Positions 13,601-23,684 of a stretch of DNA of 64,000 nucleotides are shown piece by piece. How positions within the stretch are numbered: position 1 is the stretch's first letter; every line of letters begins with the position of its first letter. Under the pieces are notes generated by a model. That model did no database searches, was not told the DNA's origin, and saw only the letters and a list, made by a program, of their open reading frames with translations. The stretch spans positions 744,001 through 808,000 of the forward strand of contig NW_024881591.1 of NCBI RefSeq assembly GCF_019059575.1, given 5' to 3'. Both the position numbers and the translations under genes were made by a program. This DNA is from Amphibalanus amphitrite (Eukaryota; Arthropoda; Thecostraca; Balanomorpha; Balanidae).

Positions 13601-13646
13601 CTGCACATCCACCTTTTATTTGCCTCATCTTGTGACGAAGTAACAT
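1467..13646 (-). CDS. Git: GIT family ArfGAP scaffold protein, 11 exons, 3' end outside window
   Basis: GIT proteins are Arf GTPase-activating scaffolds that bind PIX and paxillin at focal adhesions and synapses. Eleven exons join in phase (13586-13646, 10958-11091, 10461-10573, 9445-9634, 8979-9109, 8387-8570, 7700-8131, 7293-7370, 6923-7042, 1985-2164, 1467-1652; minus strand), giving 603 residues. In order: ArfGAP zinc finger with the CX2CX16CX2CX4R pattern (C14, C17, C34, C37, R42), ankyrin repeats (about 125-235), Spa2-homology region (about 255-370, with VYDEVDRRE and STRNQGRQKLARF), a coiled coil (about 460-500) and the start of the paxillin-binding domain (VIRKTE). Vertebrate GITs are about 760 residues, so roughly 120-150 C-terminal residues lie beyond position 1. 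An alanine run of nine sits in exon 7. The order and junction phases make the family assignment secure; GIT1 versus GIT2 does not apply to an invertebrate. Confidence 0.95.
1985..2164 (-). CDS. Git: GIT exon 10 (coiled coil and linker)
   Basis: Begins VQRLTSENTALR, completing the coiled coil, then an Ala/Pro-rich stretch and RPVSMFETRE. The acceptor is CCTCAG. The donor CTCGAG|GTGAGG was chosen because it keeps the next exon in phase; another GT nearby cannot be excluded. Confidence 0.8.
2165..6922. other. GIT intron 10, GC-rich in part
   Basis: A long intron with CpG-rich stretches (about 3150-3420 and 3900-4480). It contains short direct repeats around 4318-4440 (GAGCCGACAGAGCTGG-like) and a TTAGGG run. 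Several open frames exist in the GC-rich DNA, but none shows a recognisable domain. Confidence 0.6.
5667..5718 (+). repeat. Interstitial (TTAGGG)n run
   Basis: About eight copies of TTAGGG, one changed to CTAGGG. This is the vertebrate-type telomere hexamer, inside a GIT intron. Confidence 0.9.
6923..7042 (-). CDS. Git: GIT exon 9 (start of coiled coil)
   Basis: Encodes 40 residues ending EEMRREIDLLRDM, which reads into the coiled coil of exon 10. It is phase 0 at both ends with donor GTGAGT. Confidence 0.85.
7293..7370 (-). CDS. Git: GIT exon 8
   Basis: Encodes 26 serine-rich linker residues (SPENGDSGERTKDSSLNSLE and the rest). It is phase 0 at both ends with acceptor TCTCAG and donor GTGAGT, so it could be skipped without changing frame. 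Confidence 0.82.
7700..8131 (-). CDS. Git: GIT exon 7 (Spa2-homology domain)
   Basis: The largest exon, 144 codons, in phase at both ends. Encodes ELAADVYDEVDRRE, VPFLPVNPEFSSTRNQGRQK and YDSVASEDD. These are hallmark segments of the GIT Spa2-homology domain, which binds PIX and FAK. It contains a GCC/GCG alanine run. Confidence 0.96.
8387..8570 (-). CDS. Git: GIT exon 6
   Basis: Encodes EAGHSELCRRLEECQYELTD and the conserved RPDH segment that follows the ankyrin repeats. Its acceptor and first bases are duplicated upstream in the intron as 67-bp repeats. The donor is GTGAGT. Confidence 0.95.
8546..8770 (-). repeat. 67-bp tandem repeat that duplicates the GIT exon 6 acceptor
   Basis: GCAGAGCT recurs at 8546, 8613, 8680 and 8747, a period of 67. 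Each unit carries, in transcript sense, a CTGCAG acceptor followed by the first bases of exon 6. Only the copy at 8570 leads into the full exon. Confidence 0.92.
8979..9109 (-). CDS. Git: GIT exon 5 (ankyrin repeats)
   Basis: Encodes GPLHVAARAGQALQAELLMV and the following YGADP segment, a typical ankyrin repeat. The acceptor is CCCCAG and the donor AG|GTGGGT; it ends in phase 2. Confidence 0.94.
9445..9634 (-). CDS. Git: GIT exon 4
   Basis: Encodes AKFIRDKHQMLAFVYR and the start of the first ankyrin repeat (TETSLRLLSLGANPNYWHP). The donor GTACGG is weak and is followed by a run of about 14 G in the transcript. Confidence 0.93.
10461..10573 (-). CDS. Git: GIT exon 3
   Basis: Encodes the end of the ArfGAP domain (MVQNLADSSANNIWEHSLLD). 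The donor is CA|GTAGGT. The apparent in-frame TAG just after it is intronic: splicing to exon 4 gives DPVHPNKAKFIRDKHQ, which fits the family. Confidence 0.93.
10709..10756. repeat. (ATGA)n microsatellite
   Basis: Twelve perfect tetranucleotide copies in GIT intron 2, about 135 bases upstream of exon 3 in the transcript. Confidence 0.97.
10958..11091 (-). CDS. Git: GIT exon 2 (ArfGAP core)
   Basis: Encodes SWASINRGILICDDCCSVHR and onward, with the last two zinc cysteines and the catalytic arginine finger (R42). The acceptor is TTGCAG and the donor AAG|GTAGGT. It enters in phase 1 and leaves in phase 0. Confidence 0.95.
11734..12651. mobile_element. Non-autonomous TIR element in GIT intron 1
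   Basis: The ends are CCCCGACTGGAAAAAATGC and its inverted copy, flanked by ATATAC on both sides (11728-11733 and 12652-12657). The arms hold sub-repeats of TTGCGCCGAAAATTTTCGGC type, themselves near-palindromes. The centre has two copies of a GATCCC(A/G)TCG-containing segment and no transposase. Superfamily not assigned. Confidence 0.8.
12658..13585. other. AT-rich part of GIT intron 1
   Basis: AT-rich sequence with no coding signal or repeat that I can see. Confidence 0.5.
13586..13646 (-). CDS. Git: GIT exon 1 (start of ArfGAP zinc finger)
   Basis: A small first coding exon with CADCGAP followed by the donor G|GTAAGT. The split codon G|AG restores Glu across the junction to exon 2, giving CADCGAPEPSWASINRG. 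An in-frame stop (TAG) lies upstream, so the first ATG after it (13646) is taken as the start; a second ATG at 13628 is possible. It carries the first two zinc ligands. Confidence 0.88.
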
Positions 13647-14060
13647 GATTGCGGAAGAACACCTCTAATAAACAGAATACAACTAGTTCCTAAATCTCTC
13701 AATATCACATATTATGCTCCAGTATTTGGCAGTCGTCAGTTCTCACAATCATCACTTAAGTATGATATCAGGAGACCAAAAATATATGATTTATCGTGAT
13801 TAATCGTCTGATTCAGCTTGTTTGCTCACTCCAACTTCTGGCCTTCTCTGACGTTAATTCGTCAAATCGAAGCTGACTCAAAGGTGATGATCTTGATAAA
13901 GGGATAGGACAGCTATCAAAAATTTATATTTTTCCGTACAAACTCAAAATAAAAATTAATCAATGATAATCGCACACCACCACCGCCCTCCCACACTCTC
14001 TCGCATTTTCATAACAACGCTGAGTGGGCGGCATATATGACTCATTTCGTCGCGGATGTG

Positions 14061-14069
14061 CTGCCAAAT
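14061..14069. repeat. Left target site duplication of the foldback element
   Basis: CTGCCAAAT directly left of the terminal ATGTCC, repeated exactly at 25889-25897. Confidence 0.9.
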
Positions 14070-14199
14070 ATGTCCGTGAAGTTGGCGACGTCGCCAGCGA
14101 CTTTTCCAGCGACGAGCACCGATTTTAGCCAAAACCTCGTCCAAGGTCAATTGGACCATGAGGATCACGAAAATCGAACCCATTCACCCCTAAACCTTG

Positions 14200-17100
14200 A
14201 CCTTCAAGGTCAAATTCAAGGTCAAAGGACGGGGAACTGAAAAAGTGCCACTAGATATTGTCCGATCTTCAAAATTTTGGCACCAAAATGTAGCGCGTGC
14301 AAAGTTCTAGCCGCACATCGAAAACCATTTTCATCAAGGTCAAACTTCAAGGTCAAATTCAAGGTCAAAGGACGGGGAACTGAAAAAGTGCCACTAGATA
14401 TTGTCCGATCTTCAAAATTTTGGCACCAAAATGTAGCGCGTGCAAAGTTCTAGCCGCACATCGAAAACCATTTTCATCAAGGTCAAACTTCAAGGTCAAA
14501 TTCAAGGTCAAAGGACGGGGAACTGAAAAAGTGCCACTAAATATTGTCCGATCTTCAAAATTTTGGCACCAAAATGTAGCGCGTGCAAAGTTCTAGCCGC
14601 ACATCGAAAACCATTTTCATCAAGGTCAAACTTCAAGGTCAAATTCAAGGTCAAAGGACGGGGAACTGAAAAAGTGCCACTAAATATTGTCCGATCTTCA
14701 AAATTTTGGCACCAAAATGTAGCGCGTGCAAAGTTCTAGCCGCACATCGAAAACCATTTTCATCAAGGTCAAACTTCAAGGTCAAATTCAAGGTCAAAGG
14801 ACGGGGAACTGAAAAAGTGCCACTAAATATTGTCCGATTTTCAAAATTTTGGCACCAAAATGTAGAGCATGCAAAGTTCTAGCCGCACATCGAAAACCAT
14901 TTTCATCAAGGTCAAACTTCAAGGTCAAATTCAAGGTCAAAGGACGGGGAACTGAAAAAGTGCCACTAGATATTGTCCAATTTTCAAAATTTTGGCACCA
15001 AAATGTAGCGCGTGCAAAGTTCTAGCCGCACATCGAAAACCATTTTCATCAAGGTCAAACTTCAAGGTCAAATTCAAGGTCAAAGGACGGGGAACTGAAA
15101 AAGTGCCACTAAATATTGTTCGATTTTCAAAATTTTGGCACCAAAATGTAGCGCGTGCAAAGTTCTAGCCGCACATCGAAAACCATTTTCATCAAGGTCA
15201 AACTTCAAGGTCAAATTCAAGGTCAAAGACGGGGAACTGAAAAAGTGCCACTAAATATTGTCCGATCTTCAAAATTTTGGCACCAAAATGTAGCGCGTGC
15301 AAAGTTCTAGCCGCACATCGAAAACCATTTTCATCAAGGTCAAACTTCAAGGTCAAATTCAAGGTCAAAGAACGGGGAACTTTAAAAATGCTACGTCACC
15401 AGCGACTTTTCCAGCGACGAGCACCGATTTTAGCCAAAACCTCGTCCAAGGTCAATTGGACCATGAAGATCACGAAAATCGAACCCATTCATCCCTAAAC
15501 CTTGACCTTCAAGGTCAAATTCAAGGTAAAAGGACGGGGAACTGAAAAAGTGCCACTAGATATTGTCCGATTTTCAAAATTTTGGCACCAAAATGTAGCG
15601 CGTGCAAAGTTCTAGCCGCACATCGAAAACCATTTTCATCAAGGTCAAACTTCAAGGTCAAATTCAAGGTCAAAGGACGGGGAACTGAAAAAGTGCCACT
15701 AAATATTGTCCGATTTTCAAAATTTTGGCACCAAAATGTAGCGCGAGCAAAGTTCTAGCCGCACATCGAAAACCATTTTCATCAAGGTCAAACTTCAAGG
15801 TCAAATTCAAGGTCAAAGGACGGGGAACTGAAAAAGTGCCACTAAATATTGTCCGATCTTCAAAATTTTGGCACTAAAATGTAGCGCGTGCAAAGTTCTA
15901 GCCGCACATCGAAAACCATTTTCATCAAGGTCAAACTTCAAGGTCAAATTCAAGGTCAAAAAACGGGGAACTTTAAAAATGCTACGTCACCAGCGACTTT
16001 TCCAGCGACGAGCACCGATTTTAGCCAAAACCTCGTCCAAGGTCAATTGGACCATGAGGATCACGAAAATCGAACCCATTCATCCCTAAACCTTGACCTT
16101 CAAGGTCAAATTCAAGGTCAAAGGACCGGGAACTGAAAAAGTGCCACTAAATATTGTCCGATTTTCAAAATTTTGGCACCAAAATGTAGCGCGAGCAAAG
16201 TTCTAGCCGCACATCGAAAACCATTTTCATCAAGGTCAAACTTCAAGGTCAAATTCAAGGTCAAAGGACGGGGAACTGAAAAAGTGCCACTAAATATTGT
16301 CCGATCTTCAAAATTTTGGCACTAAAATGTAGCGCGTGCAAAGTTCTAGCCGCACATCGAAAACCATTTTCATCAAGGTCAAACTTCAAGGTCAAATTCA
16401 AGGTAAAAAAACGGGGAACTTTAAAAATGCTACGTCACCAGCGACTTTTCCAGCGACGAGCACCGATTTTAGCCAAAACCTCGTCCAATGTCAATTGGAC
16501 CATGAGGATCACGAAAATCGAACCCATTCATCCCTAAACCTTGACCTTCAAGGTCAAATTCAAGGTCAAAGGACGGGGAACTGAAAAAGTGCCACTAGAT
16601 ATTGTCCGATTTTCAAAATTTTGGCACCAAAATGTAGCGCGTGCAAAGTTCTAGCCGCACATCGAAAACCATTTTCATCAAGGTCAAACTTCAAGGTCAA
16701 ATTCAAGGTCAAAGGACGGGGAACTGAAAAAGTGCCACTAAATATTGTCCGATTTTCAAAATTTTGGCACCAAAATGTAGCGCGTGCAAAGTTCTAGCCG
16801 CACATCGAAAACCATTTTCATCAAGGTCAAACTTCAAGGTCAAATTCAAGGTCAAAGGACAGGGAACTCAAAAAGTGCCACTAAATATTGTCCGATCTTC
16901 AAAATTTTAGCACCAAAATGTAGCGCGTGCAAAGTTCTAGCCGCAAATCGAAAACCATTTTCATCCAGGTCAAACTTCAAGGTCAAATTCAAGGTCAAAG
17001 GACGGGGAACTGAAAAAGTGCCACTAAATATTGTCCGATCTTCAAAATTTTGGCACAAAAATGTAGCGCGTGCAAAGTTCTAGCCGCACATCGAAAACTA

Positions 17101-20100
17101 TTTTCATCAAGGTCAAACTTCAAGGTCAAATTCAAGGTCAAAGGACGGGGAACTGAAAAAGTGCCACTAAATATTGTCCGATTTTCAAAATTTTGGCACC
17201 AAAATGTAGCGCGTGCAAAGTTCTAGCAGCACATCGAAAACCATTTTCATCAAGGTCAAACTTCAAGGTCAAATTCAAGGTCAAAGGACGGGGAACTGAA
17301 AAAGTGTCACTAGATATTGTCCAATTTTCAAAAGTTTGGCACCAAAATGTAGCGCGTGCAAAGTTCTAGCCGCACATCGAAAACCATTTTCATCAAGGTC
17401 AAACTTCAAGGTCAAATTCAAGGTCAAAGGACGGGGAACTGAAAAAGTGCCACTAAATATTGTCCGATTTTCAAAATTTTGGCACCAAAATGTAGCGCGT
17501 GCAAAGTTCTAGCCGCACATCGAAAACCATTTTCATCAAGATCAAACTTCAAGGTCAAATTCAAGGTCAAAGGACGGGGAACTGAAAAAGTGCCACTAAA
17601 TATTGTCCGATCTTCAAAATTTTGGCACCAAAATGTAGCGCGTGCAAAGTTCTAGCCGCACATCGAAAACCATTTTCATCAAGGTCAAACTTCAAGGTCA
17701 AATTCAAAGTCAAAGAACGGGGAACTTTAAAAATGCTACGTCACCAGCGACTTTTCCAGCGACGAGCACCGATTTTAGCCAAAACCTCGTCCAAGGTCAA
17801 TTGGACCATGAGGATCACGAAAATCGAACCCATTCATCCCTAAACCTTGACCTTCAAGGTCAAATTCAAGGTCAAAGGACGGGGAACTGAAAAAGTGCCA
17901 CTAGATATTGTCCGATTTTCAAAATTTTGGCACCAAAATGTAGCGCGTGCAAAGTTCTAGCCGCACATCGAAAACCATTTTCATCAAGGTCAAACTTCAA
18001 GGTCAAATTCAACGTCAAAGGACGGGAACTGAAAAAGTGCCACTAAATATTGTCCGATCTTCAAAATTTTGGCACCAAAATGTAGCGCGTGCAAAGTTCT
18101 AGCCGCACATCGAAAACCATTTTCATCAAGGTCAAACTTCAAGGTCAAATTCAAGGTCAAAGGACGGGGAACTGAAAAAGTGCCACTAAATATTGTCCGA
18201 TCTTCAAAATTTTGGCACCAAAATGTAGCGCGTGCAAAGTTCTAGCCGCACATCGAAAACCATTTTCATCAAGGTCAAACTTCAAGGTCAAATTCAAGGT
18301 CAAAGGACGGGGAACTGAAAAAGTGCCACTAAATATTGTCCGATCTTCAAAATTTTGGCACCAAAATGTAGCTCGTGCAAAGTTCTAGCCGCACATCGAA
18401 AACCATTTTCATCAAGGTCAAACTTCAAGGTCAAATTCAAGGTCAAAGGACGGGGAACTGAAAAAGTGCCACTAAATATTGTCCGATTTTCAAAATTTTG
18501 GCACCAAAATGTAGAGCATGCAAAGTTCTAGCCGCACATCGAAAACCATTTTCATCAAGGTCAAACTTCAAGGTCAAATTCAAGGTCAAAGGACGGGGAA
18601 CTGAAAAAGTGCCACTAGATATTGTCCAATTTTCAAAATTTTGGCACCAAAATGTAGCGCGTGCAAAGTTCTAGCCGCACATCGAAAACCATTTTCATCA
18701 AGGTCAAACTTCAAGGTCAAATTCAAGGTCAAAGGACGGGGAACTGAAAAAGTGTCACTAAATATTGTTCGATTTTCAAAATTTTGGCACCAAAATGTAG
18801 CGCGTGCAAAGTTCTAGCCGCACATCGAAAACCATTTTCATCAAGGTCAAACTTCAAGGTCAAATTCAAGGTCAAAGACGGGGAACTGAAAAAGTGCCAC
18901 TAAATATTGTCCGATCTTCAAAATTTTGGCACCAAAATGTAGCGCGTGCAAAGTTCTAGCCGCACATCGAAAACCATTTTCATCAAGGTCAAACTTCAAG
19001 GTCAAATTCAAGGTCAAAGAACGGGGAACTTTAAAAATGCTACGTCACCAGCGACTTTTCCAGCGACGAGCACCGATTTTAGCCAAAACCTCGTCCAAGG
19101 TCAATTGGACCATGAAGATCACGAAAATCGAACCCATTCATCCCTAAACCTTGACCTTCAAGGTCAAATTCAAGGTAAAAGGACGGGGAACTGAAAAAGT
19201 GCCACTAGATATTGTCCGATTTTCAAAATTTTGGCACCAAAATGTAGCGCGTGCAAAGTTCTAGCCGCACATCGAAAACCATTTTCATCAAGGTCAAACT
19301 TCAAGGTCAAATTCAAGGTCAAAGGACGGGGAACTGAAAAAGTGCCACTAAATATTGTCCGATTTTCAAAATTTTGGCACCAAAATGTAGCGCGAGCAAA
19401 GTTCTAGCCGCACATCGAAAACCATTTTCATCAAGGTCAAACTTCAAGGTCAAATTCAAGGTCAAAGGACGGGGAACTGAAAAAGTGCCACTAAATATTG
19501 TCCGATCTTCAAAATTTTGGCACTAAAATGTAGCGCGTGCAAAGTTCTAGCCGCACATCGAAAACCATTTTCATCAAGGTCAAACTTCAAGGTCAAATTC
19601 AAGGTCAAAAAACGGGGAACTTTAAAAATGCTACGTCACCAGCGACTTTTCCAGCGACGAGCACCGATTTTAGCCAAAACCTCGTCCAAGGTCAATTGGA
19701 CCATGAGGATCACGAAAATCGAACCCATTCATCCCTAAACCTTGACCTTCAAGGTCAAATTCAAGGTCAAAGGACCGGGAACTGAAAAAGTGCCACTAAA
19801 TATTGTCCGATTTTCAAAATTTTGGCACCAAAATGTAGCGCGAGCAAAGTTCTAGCCGCACATCGAAAACCATTTTCATCAAGGTCAAACTTCAAGGTCA
19901 AATTCAAGGTCAAAGGACGGGGAACTGAAAAAGTGCCACTAAATATTGTCCGATCTTCAAAATTTTGGCACTAAAATGTAGCGCGTGCAAAGTTCTAGCC
20001 GCACATCGAAAACCATTTTCATCAAGGTCAAACTTCAAGGTCAAATTCAAGGTAAAAAAACGGGGAACTTTAAAAATGCTACGTCACCAGCGACTTTTCC

Positions 20101-23100
20101 AGCGACGAGCACCGATTTTAGCCAAAACCTCGTCCAATGTCAATTGGACCATGAGGATCACGAAAATCGAACCCATTCATCCCTAAACCTTGACCTTCAA
20201 GGTCAAATTCAAGGTCAAAGGACGGGGAACTGAAAAAGTGCCACTAGATATTGTCCGATTTTCAAAATTTTGGCACCAAAATGTAGCGCGTGCAAAGTTC
20301 TAGCCGCACATCGAAAACCATTTTCATCAAGGTCAAACTTCAAGGTCAAATTCAAGGTCAAAGGACGGGGAACTGAAAAAGTGCCACTAAATATTGTCCG
20401 ATTTTCAAAATTTTGGCACCAAAATGTAGCGCGTGCAAAGTTCTAGCCGCACATCGAAAACCATTTTCATCAAGGTCAAACTTCAAGGTCAAATTCAAGG
20501 TCAAAGGACAGGGAACTCAAAAAGTGCCACTAAATATTGTCCGATCTTCAAAATTTTAGCACCAAAATGTAGCGCGTGCAAAGTTCTAGCCGCAAATCGA
20601 AAACCATTTTCATCCAGGTCAAACTTCAAGGTCAAATTCAAGGTCAAAGGACGGGGAACTGAAAAAGTGCCACTAAATATTGTCCGATCTTCAAAATTTT
20701 GGCACAAAAATGTAGCGCGTGCAAAGTTCTAGCCGCACATCGAAAACTATTTTCATCAAGGTCAAACTTCAAGGTCAAATTCAAGGTCAAAGGACGGGGA
20801 ACTGAAAAAGTGCCACTAAATATTGTCCGATTTTCAAAATTTTGGCACCAAAATGTAGCGCGTGCAAAGTTCTAGCAGCACATCGAAAACCATTTTCATC
20901 AAGGTCAAACTTCAAGGTCAAATTCAAGGTCAAAGGACGGGGAACTGAAAAAGTGTCACTAGATATTGTCCAATTTTCAAAAGTTTGGCACCAAAATGTA
21001 GCGCGTGCAAAGTTCTAGCCGCACATCGAAAACCATTTTCATCAAGGTCAAACTTCAAGGTCAAATTCAAGGTCAAAGGACGGGGAACTGAAAAAGTGCC
21101 ACTAAATATTGTCCGATTTTCAAAATTTTGGCACCAAAATGTAGCGCGTGCAAAGTTCTAGCCGCACATCGAAAACCATTTTCATCAAGATCAAACTTCA
21201 AGGTCAAATTCAAGGTCAAAGGACGGGGAACTGAAAAAGTGCCACTAAATATTGTCCGATCTTCAAAATTTTGGCACCAAAATGTAGCGCGTGCAAAGTT
21301 CTAGCCGCACATCGAAAACCATTTTCATCAAGGTCAAACTTCAAGGTCAAATTCAAAGTCAAAGAACGGGGAACTTTAAAAATGCTACGTCACCAGCGAC
21401 TTTTCCAGCGACGAGCACCGATTTTAGCCAAAACCTCGTCCAAGGTCAATTGGACCATGAGGATCACGAAAATCGAACCCATTCATCCCTAAACCTTGAC
21501 CTTCAAGGTCAAATTCAAGGTCAAAGGACGGGGAACTGAAAAAGTGCCACTAGATATTGTCCGATTTTCAAAATTTTGGCACCAAAATGTAGCGCGTGCA
21601 AAGTTCTAGCCGCACATCGAAAACCATTTTCATCAAGGTCAAACTTCAAGGTCAAATTCAACGTCAAAGGACGGGAACTGAAAAAGTGCCACTAAATATT
21701 GTCCGATCTTCAAAATTTTGGCACCAAAATGTAGCGCGTGCAAAGTTCTAGCCGCACATCGAAAACCATTTTCATCAAGGTCAAACTTCAAGGTCAAATT
21801 CAAGGTCAAAGGACGGGGAACTGAAAAAGTGCCACTAAATATTGTCCGATCTTCAAAATTTTGGCACCAAAATGTAGCGCGTGCAAAGTTCTAGCCGCAC
21901 ATCGAAAACCATTTTCATCAAGGTCAAACTTCAAGGTCAAATTCAAGGTCAAAGGACGGGGAACTGAAAAAGTGCCACTAAATATTGTCCGATCTTCAAA
22001 ATTTTGGCACCAAAATGTAGCTCGTGCAAAGTTCTAGCCGCACATCGAAAACCATTTTCATCAAGGTCAAACTTCAAGGTCAAATTCAAGATCAAAGGAC
22101 GGGGAACTGAAAAAGTGCCACTAAATATTGTCCGATCTTCAAAATTTTGGCACCAAAATGTAGCGCGTGCAAAGTTCTAGCCGCACATCGAAAACCATTT
22201 TCATCAAGGTCAAACTTCAAGGTCAAATTCAAGGTCAAAGGACGGGGAACTGAAAAAGTGCCACTAAATATTGTCCGATTTTCAAAATTTTGGCACCAAA
22301 ATGTAGCGCGTGCAAAGTTCTAGCCGCACATCGAAAACCATTTTCATCAAGGTCAAACTTCAAGGTCAAATTCAAGGTCAAAGGACGGGGAACTGAAAAA
22401 GTGCCACTAAATTTTGTTTGATTTTCAAAATTTTGGCACCAAAATGTAGCGCGTGCAAAGTTCTAGCCGCACATCGAAAACCATTTTCATCAAGGTCAAA
22501 CTTCAAGGTAAAATTCAAGGTCAAAGGACGGGGAACTGAAAAAGTGCCACTAGATATTGTCCGATCTTCAAAATTTTGGCACCAAAATGTAGCACGTGCA
22601 AAGTTCTAGCCGCACATCGAAAACCATTTTCATCAAGGTCAAACTTCAAGGTCAAATTCAAGGTCAAAGAACGGGGAACTTTAAAAATGCTACGTCACCA
22701 GCGACTTTTCCAGCGACGAGCACCGATTTTAGCCAAAACCTCGTCCGAGGTCAATTGGACCATGAGGATCACGAAAATCGAACCCATTCATCCCTAAACC
22801 TTGACCTTCAAGGTCAAATTCAAGGTCAAAGGACGGGGAACTGAAAAAGTGCCACTAAATATTGTCCGATTTTCAAATTTTTGGCACCAAAATGTAACGC
22901 GTGCAAAGTTCTAGCCGCACATCGAAAAACATTTTCATCAAGGTCAAACTTCAAGGTCAAATTCAAGGTCAAAGGACGGGGAACTGAAAAAGTGCCACTA
23001 AACATTGTCCGATCTTCAAAATTTTGGCACCAAAATGTAGCGCGTGCAAAGTTCTAGCCGCACATCGAAAACCATTTTCATCAAGGTCAAACTTCAAGGT

Positions 23101-23684
23101 CAAATTCAAGGTCAAAGGACGGGGAACTGAAAAAGTACCACTAAATATTGTCCGATTTTTAAAATTTTGGCACCAAAATGTAGCGCGTGCAAAGTTCTAG
23201 CCGCACATCGAAAACCATTTTCATCAAGGTCAAACTTCAAGGTCAAATTCAAGGTCAAAGGACGGGGAACTGAAAAAGTGCCACTAGATATTGTCCGATC
23301 TTCAAAATTTTGGCACCAAAATGTAGCGCGTGCAAAGTTCTAGCCGCACATCGAAAACCATTTTCATCAAGGTCAAACTTCAAGGTCAAATTCAAGGTCA
23401 AAGAACGGGGAACTTTAAAAATGCTACGTCACCAGCGACTTTTCCAGCGACGAGCACCGATTTTAGCCAAAACCTCGTCCAAGGTCAATTTGGCCATGAG
23501 GATCACGAAAATCGAACCCATTCATCCCTAAACCTTGACCTTCAAGGTCAAATTCAAGGTCAAAGGACGGGGAACTGAAAAAGTGCCACTAAATATTGTC
23601 CGATCTTCAAATTTTTGGCACCAAAATGTAGCGCGTGCAAAGTTCTAGCCGCACATCGAAAGCCATTTTCATCAAGGTCAAACT
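14200..23684 (+). repeat. Left arm: 143-bp tandem array, plus orientation
   Basis: The period was measured at 14279, 14422 and 14565. Each unit contains TGTAGCGCGTGCAAAG and three TCAAGGTCA motifs. Ten internal copies of a 150-bp terminal-like segment (starting near 15379, 15971, 16419, 17725, 19028, 19620, 20068, 21374, 22679 and 23412) break the array into blocks. Confidence 0.97.
14790..22090 (+). repeat. 3649-bp tandem duplication within the left arm
   Basis: Markers recur 3649 bases apart: the GTAGAGCATG variant (14862/18511), terminal-like blocks (15379/19028, 15971/19620, 16419/20068, 17725/21374) and the GCTCG variant (18371/22020). Identity is near complete, with only scattered differences. 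Confidence 0.93.
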
